From assembly GCF_902832885.1 (NCBI RefSeq), contig NZ_CADFDK010000005.1, positions 1 to 64,000 on the forward strand: DNA of 64,000 bases, read 5' to 3'. The notes under the pieces were generated by a model. That model did no database searches. It was not told where the DNA came from and was given only the letters and a program-made list of their open reading frames with translations. Both the position numbers and the translations under genes were made by a program. The DNA comes from Burkholderia seminalis DSM 23518 (GTDB taxonomy: Bacteria > Pseudomonadota > Gammaproteobacteria > Burkholderiales > Burkholderiaceae). Position 1 is the stretch's first letter. Every line of letters starts with the position of its first letter. Below are positions 56,397 to 64,000 of this stretch, piece after piece.

Positions 56397-58706
56397 TCAT
56401 TCCGCGTCGCGCGCCGGCACAAGAATTTCGCGGTTGCCGCTCGACGACATCGCCGACACGAGCCCCGATTGTTCCATCTGCTCGAGCAGGCGAGCCGCGC
56501 GGTTGTAGCCGATCCGCAGATGACGCTGCACGAGCGAGATCGACGCGCGGCGGTTCTTGATGACGATCTCGACCGCCTGGTCGTACAGCGGATCAGACTC
56601 GCCGCCGCCTTCGCCGGTTCCCGCGCCGGCCGAACCCTCGTCGCCGTCGGCGGTGCCGCCTTCGAGCAGGCCCTCGACGTAGTTCGGCTCGCCCTGCTCC
56701 TTGAGCTTCTCGACGACGCGATGCACTTCGTCGTCGGCGACGAACGCGCCGTGCACGCGCACCGGCAGCCCGCTGCCGGGCGGCAGGTACAGCATGTCGC
56801 CCATCCCGAGCAGCGATTCGGCGCCCATCTGGTCGAGAATCGTGCGCGAGTCGATCTTCGACGACACCTGGAACGCGATCCGCGTCGGCACGTTCGCCTT
56901 GATCAGGCCCGTGATCACGTCGACGGACGGACGCTGCGTCGCGAGGATCAGGTGGATGCCGGCCGCGCGCGCCTTCTGCGCGATCCGCGCGATCAGTTCC
57001 TCGACCTTCTTGCCGACCACCATCATCAGGTCGGCCAGCTCGTCGATCACGACGACGATGTTCGGCAGGCGGCCGAGCGGTTCGGGATCCTCGGGCGTCA
57101 GGCTGAACGGATTCGGGAGCTTCTCCTCGCGCTTCGCCGCCTCGTCGATCTTGTTGTTGTAGCCGGCGAGGTTGCGCACGCCGAGCTTGCTCATCAGCTT
57201 GTAGCGGCGCTCCATCTCCGCGACCGTCCAGTTCAGCGCGTGGCCGGCCTGGCGCATGTCGGTGACGACCGGACACAGCAGGTGCGGAATGCCTTCGTAG
57301 ACGCTCATTTCGAGCATCTTCGGATCGATCAGGATCAGGCGCACCTGCTCGGCGGTGGCCTTGTACAGCAGCGACAGGATCATCGCGTTGATCCCGACCG
57401 ACTTGCCCGAACCGGTCGTGCCGGCCACCAGCAGGTGCGGCATCTTCGCGAGATCCGCGCACACCGGCTTGCCGCCGATGTCCTTGCCGAGGCTCAGCGT
57501 CAGCGCCGACGGGGCGGCCGCATACACCTCGGAACCGATGATCTCGGACAGGTGCACGGTCTGGCGGCGCTGGTTCGGCAGCTCGAGCGCCATGTAGTTC
57601 TTGCCGGGAATCGTCTCGACGACGCGGATCGACACGAGCGACAGCGAGCGCGCGAGATCCTTCGCGAGATTGACGATCTGGCTGCCCTTTACGCCGGTGG
57701 CCGGCTCGATCTCGTAGCGCGTGACGACCGGGCCCGGATACGCGGCGACGACGCTCGCCTCGACGCCGAAATCCTTCAGCTTCTTCTCGATCAGGCGCGA
57801 CGTGAATTCGAGCGTATCGGCGGAAATCGCTTCCTGCGTCTTCGGCGCGGGATCGAGCAGCGACACCGGCGGCAGCGTCGAGTCGCCCGGCAGGTCGGTG
57901 AACAGCGGCACCTGGCGCTCGCGCTCGACGCGCTCGGACTTCGCCGGCGTGACGACCGGCGGCACGATCGTCACCGGCTCGTGATCCTCGATGCGCACGC
58001 GCTCCTCTTCGACCTTGCCCTCGCGGCGCACGGCCGCGGCCTCGCCGAGCTTGCGGTCGCGTTCGGCCTCGCGGCGCAGCTTCGCGACGTTGACGGCGGA
58101 CAGGATCGCGCCGCCGACGCGCTCGGCGACCGACAGCCACGAGAAGCGGAAATACAGCGACAGGCCGATCGCCAGCGCGATCAGCAGCAGCAGCGTGCCG
58201 CCGGTGAAGCCGAACGCGTGCGACATCGCACCCGCGACGGCTTCGCCGACGACACCGCCCGGCGCGCGCGGCAACTGCACCTTCAGCGACCACATGCGCA
58301 GCGCCTCGATGCCGTCGCACGCGAGCACGACCAGCACGAACGCAAAGATTTCGGTGAGCCAGCCGATCGGCCGCTCGGGTTCGTCGGGAATCGCCTCGTG
58401 GCGCGTGATGCGGCGGTAGTTGACGGCGATGCGCCGCCCGAGCGGCACGATCAGCCAGTAGGCGGACAGGCCGAACAGCAGCAGGATGATGTCGGCCGTC
58501 CACGCGCCGACGCGGCCGGCCCAGTTCGAGATGTGATCGACCTGGGCGGCGTGCGTCCAGCTCGGATCGCGCCGGCTGTAGCTCAGCAGGGCCATCACCA
58601 GAAAGGCGCAGAGCGCGACCTGGAGAATCCAGCGGATCTCCGTGAGGAGCTTCGACATCCGGTGCGGCAACGCCTGTGCCTGGGCGGAATAAGGAGCTTT
58701 TGCCAT
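56397..58706 (-). CDS. ftsK: DNA translocase FtsK
   Basis: 769 aa. Four N-terminal membrane helices (~20-180) are followed by a short charged linker. The RecA-like motor domain has Walker A '[20 protein letters not shown]' and Walker B '[15 protein letters not shown]'. The C-terminal gamma winged helix ('[20 protein letters not shown]') reads KOPS sequences. It pumps chromosome termini at the septum and activates XerCD. The linker is much shorter than in E. coli, as usual in betaproteobacteria. Confidence 0.96.
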   Translation of the reverse strand: MAKAPYSAQAQALPHRMSKLLTEIRWILQVALCAFLVMALLSYSRRDPSWTHAAQVDHISNWAGRVGAWTADIILLLFGLSAYWLIVPLGRRIAVNYRRITRHEAIPDEPERPIGWLTEIFAFVLVVLACDGIEALRMWSLKVQLPRAPGGVVGEAVAGAMSHAFGFTGGTLLLLIALAIGLSLYFRFSWLSVAERVGGAILSAVNVAKLRREAERDRKLGEAAAVRREGKVEEERVRIEDHEPVTIVPPVVTPAKSERVERERQVPLFTDLPGDSTLPPVSLLDPAPKTQEAISADTLEFTSRLIEKKLKDFGVEASVVAAYPGPVVTRYEIEPATGVKGSQIVNLAKDLARSLSLVSIRVVETIPGKNYMALELPNQRRQTVHLSEIIGSEVYAAAPSALTLSLGKDIGGKPVCADLAKMPHLLVAGTTGSGKSVGINAMILSLLYKATAEQVRLILIDPKMLEMSVYEGIPHLLCPVVTDMRQAGHALNWTVAEMERRYKLMSKLGVRNLAGYNNKIDEAAKREEKLPNPFSLTPEDPEPLGRLPNIVVVIDELADLMMVVGKKVEELIARIAQKARAAGIHLILATQRPSVDVITGLIKANVPTRIAFQVSSKIDSRTILDQMGAESLLGMGDMLYLPPGSGLPVRVHGAFVADDEVHRVVEKLKEQGEPNYVEGLLEGGTADGDEGSAGAGTGEGGGESDPLYDQAVEIVIKNRRASISLVQRHLRIGYNRAARLLEQMEQSGLVSAMSSSGNREILVPARDAE

Positions 58707-60007
<1,301 letters not shown>

Positions 60008-60071
60008 GCCGCGAGCCTTGCCGCGCCGGGCGCTACAATGGCGTCCGCTGCCGCGAAGCGGGCCCGACCGG

Positions 60072-60104
60072 AAAGCCGCTGCCGCCGTGCAGCGGCTTTT
60101 TTTT
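60072..60104 (+). terminator. Terminator of trxB
   Basis: AAAGCCGCTGC-CGCCGT-GCAGCGGCTTT followed by five more T. Confidence 0.92.
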
Positions 60105-60142
60105 GCCCGCGCGCCCGAACGCGCCTGCCCTGTTACCGAATC

Positions 60143-60922
60143 ATGGCGAAGAACCAGCCCCATCCGAGCGATCCCGCGAAGCGGAAGATCGCTGCCCGTC
60201 CCGCGAACCCCGCGCCGGCCGCCCCGCCGCCCGCGCCCGATCCGGCCGCGCTGCGCGGCCAGGGCCTCGCGGGCCTCGGCGCATTGCGCCAGTCGCTGCA
60301 AGGCGAAGCCGATCGCCGCGAACGCGCGCGCGTCGAAACCGCGAAGGCCGAGCGCAAGGCGGAAGCCGACGCGAACCTGTTCCGCAACGAAATCGGCGCG
60401 ATCCGGCCGCTGAACGCGCCGCCGCGCGCGTCGTCGGGCCGCACGCCGCCCGACCCGGTGCCGAAGCAGACGCAGCGCGACGAGGAAGCCGTGCTGAACG
60501 CGACACTGTCCGACGAATTCGATCCCGAGACGCTGCTCGACAGCGACGACTCGCTGTATTACCACCGCCCCGGCATCAGCCGCGACGTCGTGCGCAAGCT
60601 GAGAAGCGGCGCGTGGATCGTGCAGGCGCAGATCGACCTGCACGGGATGCGGCGCGACGAGGCGCGCGACGCGCTCGCCGAATTCATCCGCGAAGCCGGC
60701 AAGAAGGGGCTGCGCTGCCTGCGCGTGATCCACGGCAAGGGGCTCGGCTCGATCGGCAAGGAACCCGTGCTGAAGGGCAAGGTGCGTGCGTGGCTCGTGC
60801 AGAAGGAAGAAGTGATCGCGTTCTGCGAGGCACGCGGCAACGACGGCGGCGCAGGCGCGGTGCTCGTGCTGCTGCAGCCGCATGCGGCGCCGGCCGAGCG
60901 GGGGCCGCGTGCCGCATCCTAG
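60143..60922 (+). CDS. Smr-domain endonuclease-like protein
   Basis: 259 aa. The first ~115 residues are Ala/Pro/Arg-rich. The Smr (MutS2 C-terminal) domain runs from ~160 to ~245: IDLHGMRRDEARDALAEFI with the conserved D-L-H-G, then 'RVIHGKGLGSIGKEPVLKGK' with the H-G-x-G loop. Stand-alone Smr proteins (SmrA/SmrB type) nick DNA or cleave mRNA on stalled ribosomes; which applies here is not clear. Its end overlaps the next gene by 14 bases. Confidence 0.88.
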   Translation: MAKNQPHPSDPAKRKIAARPANPAPAAPPPAPDPAALRGQGLAGLGALRQSLQGEADRRERARVETAKAERKAEADANLFRNEIGAIRPLNAPPRASSGRTPPDPVPKQTQRDEEAVLNATLSDEFDPETLLDSDDSLYYHRPGISRDVVRKLRSGAWIVQAQIDLHGMRRDEARDALAEFIREAGKKGLRCLRVIHGKGLGSIGKEPVLKGKVRAWLVQKEEVIAFCEARGNDGGAGAVLVLLQPHAAPAERGPRAAS

Positions 60923-61532
60923 GCTGACGCTCGCGATCGCGGTACTGGAGGCGATCGCCACGCTGGCCTTCGCGATTTCGGGCTTCATCGAGGCGCGCAA
61001 GAACCGCCTCGACTCGGTCGGCACGTTCGTCGTCGCGCTCGCGACCGCGTTCGGCGGCGGCACGCTGCGCGACATCCTGCTCGAGCGCCGGCCGTTCTAC
61101 TGGGTCGTGCACGACGACTACGTGATCGCGATCTTCGTGCTCGCGCTGTTCGCGCCGTTCGTGCTGCGGATGCTGTCGCGACTGTCGGCCGAACGGCTGC
61201 TGCTGATCGCCGACGCGATCGGGCTCGGCATCTTCAGCATCTCGGGCACGGCGATCGCGCTCGACGCCGAGATGCCGCGCTTCATCGCGGTGATGATGGG
61301 CGTGATCACCGGTGTGGTCGGCGGGATCGTGCGCGACGTGCTGTGCAACGACATCCCGCTGATCCTGCGCGATTCGCGGCCGTACGCGACCTGCGCGTTC
61401 GTCGGCTGCTGGTTCTACCTGCTGCTCGTGTGGCTGCAGTTCGACTCGGTGTACAGCGTGCTGCTCGCGACCGGCTTCATCCTCGTCGCGCGGCTCGCGA
61501 CGTTCAAGTTCGACGTGCGGCTGCCGCACTGA
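60909..61532 (+). CDS. UPF0126/TRIC-type membrane protein
   Basis: 207 aa from the GTG at 60909, inside the end of the Smr gene. About seven membrane helices form two homologous halves: 'ISGFIEARKNRLDSVGTFVV', 'GGGTLRDILLERRPFYWV' and 'GVVGGIVRDVLCNDIPLIL'. The G-G-x-x-R-D repeats define UPF0126, related to TRIC cation channels, and some members are glycine transporters (YicG). Substrate unknown. Confidence 0.88.
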   Translation: MPHPRLTLAIAVLEAIATLAFAISGFIEARKNRLDSVGTFVVALATAFGGGTLRDILLERRPFYWVVHDDYVIAIFVLALFAPFVLRMLSRLSAERLLLIADAIGLGIFSISGTAIALDAEMPRFIAVMMGVITGVVGGIVRDVLCNDIPLILRDSRPYATCAFVGCWFYLLLVWLQFDSVYSVLLATGFILVARLATFKFDVRLPH

Positions 61533-61571
61533 TCGCGCCGCCCGCGGCCGCGTCGGCCGCATCGTCCAGAC

Positions 61572-61602
61572 AAAAGGGGCCGTTCGACACGGCCCCTTTC
61601 CC
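61572..61602. terminator. Bidirectional terminator
   Basis: AAAGGGGCCGT-TCGAC-ACGGCCCCTTT between the convergent UPF0126 and ABC ATPase genes. Confidence 0.88.
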
Positions 61603-61625
61603 TTTCGCGCGGCACTGCCGCCGCG

Positions 61626-62744
61626 TCACGCGATCCGCTCTTCCGACGCCGGATCGAACAGCACGGCCTTCGACACGTCGAACAGCAGCGACTGCGTCTG
61701 CCCCGGCTGCGGGTTCGCGGCCGGATGCACGCGGCTCACGATCCGCTTGCCGTTCACCTGCGCGAACACGTGCGTGTCCGGCCCGGTCGGCTCGGTCACG
61801 TCGACGCGCACGTCGATCGGCTGCAGCGTCGACGCCTCGCCGTGGTGCGCGTTGCGCGCGTCGGTGATGCGCTCCGGACGCAGGCCGAGGATCACCTCGC
61901 GGCCGACGTGGCCGTTCATCCGCTTCGCATCGAACGGCAGGTTCAGCGCGCTGCGCGCGAGGCCCGTGTCGATCTCGAGCGCGATCCCGCTGCCCTGCTC
62001 GACCAGCTTGCCGTTGATGAAGTTCATCGGCGGCGCGCCGATGAAGCCGGCGACGAACAGGTTCGACGGCGAATCGTAGATCTCCTGCGGCGCGCCGAAC
62101 TGCTGGACCACGCCGTCCTTCATCACCGCGATCCGGTCGCCGAGCGTCATCGCCTCGATCTGGTCGTGCGTCACGTAGACGATCGTCGTGCCGAGGCGCT
62201 GGTGCAGCAGCTTGATTTCCGCGCGCATCTCGATGCGCAGCTTCGCGTCGAGGTTCGACAGCGGCTCGTCGAACAGGAACAGCGACGGATCGCGCGCGAG
62301 CGCGCGGCCCATCGCGACGCGCTGGCGCTGGCCGCCCGACAGCTGGCCCGGCTTGCGGTCGAGCAGGTGCTGGATCTGCAGCATCTGCGACACGCGGTCG
62401 ACGATCTGCTGCTGCTCGCTCTTCGGCACCTTGCGGATGTTCAGGCCGAACGAGATGTTCTCGCGCACCGTCATCGACGGATACAGCGCGTACGACTGGA
62501 ACACCATCGCGATGTCGCGATCCTTCGGCGACAGGTCGTTGACGACCTTGCCGTCGATGCAGATCTCGCCGCTCGTGACGGTCTCGAGCCCGGCGATCAT
62601 GTTGAGCAGCGTCGACTTCCCGCAGCCCGACCCGCCGACCAGGATCAGGAACTGACCGTCCTCGATCTCGATGTCGACACCCTTCAGGACCGGCACCCCG
62701 TTCGGGTAGGTCTTGTACACGTCACGGATGGAAAGGCTTGCCAT
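61626..62744 (-). CDS. Sugar ABC transporter ATP-binding protein (MalK/UgpC type)
   Basis: 372 aa. Walker A GGSGCGKST (~37-45), signature LSGGQRQRVAMGRALARDPS, Walker B LFLFDEPLSNLDAKLR and switch 'VTHDQIEAMTLGDRIAV', plus the C-terminal OB/TOBE domain (~240-365) typical of CUT1 sugar importers. It powers the permeases encoded just upstream. Because those permeases match the glucose type, it is probably the GtsD/MalK of that system. Confidence 0.92.
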   Translation of the reverse strand: MASLSIRDVYKTYPNGVPVLKGVDIEIEDGQFLILVGGSGCGKSTLLNMIAGLETVTSGEICIDGKVVNDLSPKDRDIAMVFQSYALYPSMTVRENISFGLNIRKVPKSEQQQIVDRVSQMLQIQHLLDRKPGQLSGGQRQRVAMGRALARDPSLFLFDEPLSNLDAKLRIEMRAEIKLLHQRLGTTIVYVTHDQIEAMTLGDRIAVMKDGVVQQFGAPQEIYDSPSNLFVAGFIGAPPMNFINGKLVEQGSGIALEIDTGLARSALNLPFDAKRMNGHVGREVILGLRPERITDARNAHHGEASTLQPIDVRVDVTEPTGPDTHVFAQVNGKRIVSRVHPAANPQPGQTQSLLFDVSKAVLFDPASEERIA

Positions 62745-62856
62745 GCTGTGAATCCTCTGTCTCGTCTCGCGCGGCGCCCTCGGGCGCCGCGTCGGGTTCG
62801 TTTCGATGCGCCGCGCGTCGTGCGCGGCCGGTTCGTCGTATCGGAAAAAGCCGCGC

Positions 62857-63714
62857 TTACCCCTTCACCGCGCCTGCCGTCAGCCCGCGCACGAAATAGC
62901 GGCCGGCGACGATGTAGACGAGCAGCGTCGGCAGCGCGGCGATGATCGCGCCGGCCATGTCGACGTTGTATTCCTTCACGCCCGTCGACGTGTTGACGAG
63001 GTTGTTCAGCGCCACCGTGATCGGCATCGAATCGACGCCGGAGAACACGATCCCGAACAGGAAGTCGTTCCAGATCTGCGTGAACTGCCAGATCAGGCAC
63101 ACCATGAAGATCGGCAGCGACACCGGCAGGAGGATCTTCGTGAAGATCGTGAAGAAGCCCGCGCCGTCGATGCGCGCGGCCTTCACGAGCTCGGCCGGCA
63201 CGCTCACGTAGAAGTTGCGGAAGAACATCGTCGTGAACGCGATCCCGTACACGACGTGCACGAACACCAGGCCCGGAATCGTGTTGGCAAGACCGAGCAT
63301 CCCCTGCAGGCGCGCCATCGGCAGCAGGATCACCTGGAACGGGATGAAGCAGCCGACCAGCATCATCGTGAACAGCGCGTCCGCGCCGCGAAAGCGCCAG
63401 TGCGTGAGCACGTAGCCGTTGAACGCGCCGATCAGCGACGAGATCAGCACGGCCGGAATCACCATCTGCAGCGAGTTCAGGAAGAACGGCTTCATGCCGT
63501 CGCAGCGCACGCCGGTGCACGCGCCGCTCCACGCCTTCACCCACGGGTCGACCGTCCACGTGGTGGGCGGCGTCAGCAGGTTGCCGGTGCGCAGCTGGTC
63601 GAGATCCTTGAACGACGTCGACAGCATCACGTAGATCGGGAACAGGAAATACAGCGCGAACAGGATCAGTGCCGCATAGATCACTGCCCGGCTGATCGTC
63701 ATCTTAGGCTGCAT
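62857..63714 (-). CDS. gtsC: Sugar ABC permease, GtsC-like (glucose/mannose)
   Basis: 285 aa, six membrane helices. The EAA loop 'AARIDGAGFFTIFTKILLPV' contacts the ATPase. 'DQLRTGNLL', 'WSGACTGVRCDGMKPFFLNS' and 'NNLVNTSTGVKEYNVDMAGA' are close to the Pseudomonas glucose permease GtsC. It imports glucose, and perhaps mannose, with a binding protein encoded outside the window. Its first 11 bases overlap the end of gtsB. Confidence 0.88.
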   Translation of the reverse strand: MQPKMTISRAVIYAALILFALYFLFPIYVMLSTSFKDLDQLRTGNLLTPPTTWTVDPWVKAWSGACTGVRCDGMKPFFLNSLQMVIPAVLISSLIGAFNGYVLTHWRFRGADALFTMMLVGCFIPFQVILLPMARLQGMLGLANTIPGLVFVHVVYGIAFTTMFFRNFYVSVPAELVKAARIDGAGFFTIFTKILLPVSLPIFMVCLIWQFTQIWNDFLFGIVFSGVDSMPITVALNNLVNTSTGVKEYNVDMAGAIIAALPTLLVYIVAGRYFVRGLTAGAVKG

Positions 63715-64000
63715 TGCGGGTGCTCCTCGATTCCATATACATCAGCGGCACCAGCACCGCGACCACGGTCGCGAGCATCATCACCGAGGACGCCGCGCCG
63801 AGCCCGAGCTGGCCGCGGTTGAACGAAAACGTGTACATGAACATGGCCGGCAGCGACGACGACGTGCCCGGCCCGCCCGCCGTCAGCGCGACGACGAGGT
63901 CGAAGGTCTTGATCGTGATGTGGCAGAGGATCAGCAGCACCGAGAAGAATACCGGGCGCATGCTCGGGATCACGATCTTGCGGTAGATGGTCGGCAGCGT
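63704..64000 (-). CDS. gtsB: Sugar ABC permease, GtsB-like (C-terminal part, cut by window end)
   Basis: The last 98 codons are visible, beginning TLPTIYRKIVIPSMRPVFFS and ending MYMESRSTRNAA. It shows the last membrane helices, 'VVALTAGGPGTSSSLPAMFM', and the conserved 'KTFDLV' stretch of MalF/GtsB permeases. The frame is open to the right edge, so the 5' part lies beyond 64000. It overlaps gtsC by 11 bases. Confidence 0.88.
   Translation of the reverse strand, partial: TLPTIYRKIVIPSMRPVFFSVLLILCHITIKTFDLVVALTAGGPGTSSSLPAMFMYTFSFNRGQLGLGAASSVMMLATVVAVLVPLMYMESRSTRNAA

Overview
The window is a 64 kb piece of a high-GC betaproteobacterial chromosome. Gene content and protein style point to Burkholderia, most likely the Burkholderia cepacia complex and its main chromosome. 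Reasons are the minCDE, ftsK-lolA-rarA, serS, rph-rdgB-hemW and yicC-gmk-rpoZ-spoT blocks, the porin style, the OMP and lipoprotein families, strongly G/C-ending codons and three tandem tRNA-Arg(ACG) genes. It is mostly core genome. The only clear mobile-element trace is the last 21 codons of an IS110-type transposase at the left edge. I see no CRISPR array, prophage or rRNA.

Layout. 1-6.7 kb: transposase tail, an 11-C tract, a TPR/glycosyltransferase-like protein, a citrate-type MHS transporter, a Pro/Ala-rich membrane protein, a DUF2968 protein and a class I amidotransferase. 6.9-9.7 kb: GntR regulator with its amidase, then dsbB. 10.3-14.0 kb: purine-base salvage/catabolism (xdhC, an adenine-type deaminase, guaD) but no xdhA/xdhB. 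14.2-15.0 kb: a manganese (yybP-ykoY) riboswitch in front of a TMEM165/UPF0016 exporter. 15-20 kb: DUF4136 lipoprotein, pepN, fbp, tRNA-Thr. 20.3-23.7 kb: a solo LuxR protein, an FAD monooxygenase with its DUF2783 partner and a GlsB-like membrane protein. 23.8-27 kb: a DUF2946 protein, a TonB-dependent receptor and a frameshifted remnant, all on the minus strand. 27-32.6 kb: a 48-aa ORF, secreted chorismate mutase, an exonuclease/GIY-YIG fusion, a cold-shock protein, a candidate small RNA, a porin and greB. 32.7-40.5 kb: tRNA-Arg x3, the stringent-response/nucleotide block spoT-rpoZ-gmk-yicC, divergent rph-rdgB-hemW, tRNA-Ser(TGA). 40.6-47.4 kb: small secreted proteins, a lipoprotein frameshifted at a C tract, an MHS transporter, waaC, a ClC transporter and cell-envelope proteins. 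47.6-50.2 kb: minCDE and a GNAT enzyme. 50.8-58.7 kb: alkB, tRNA-Ser(CGA) beside serS, DUF2164, rarA, lolA, ftsK. 59-64 kb: trxB, an Smr protein, a UPF0126 protein and part of a glucose-type ABC importer (ATPase, gtsC, partial gtsB).

Most interesting signals. (1) A candidate ~85-nt minus-strand small RNA (30341-30425) with an extended -10 promoter, three hairpins and an intrinsic terminator. Its single-stranded loop has a 9-nt perfect match to the Shine-Dalgarno region of the divergent downstream porin gene, which suggests a MicF/MicC-like porin control pair. (2) A homopolymeric C tract that breaks a lipoprotein frame, and another 11-C tract upstream of the TPR gene. (3) A purine cluster whose 'adenosine deaminase' looks like an adenine deaminase and whose XdhC chaperone lacks its enzyme. 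(4) The Mn riboswitch, which hides under a spurious N-terminal extension. All functional statements come from reading motifs and family resemblance; no searches were run.
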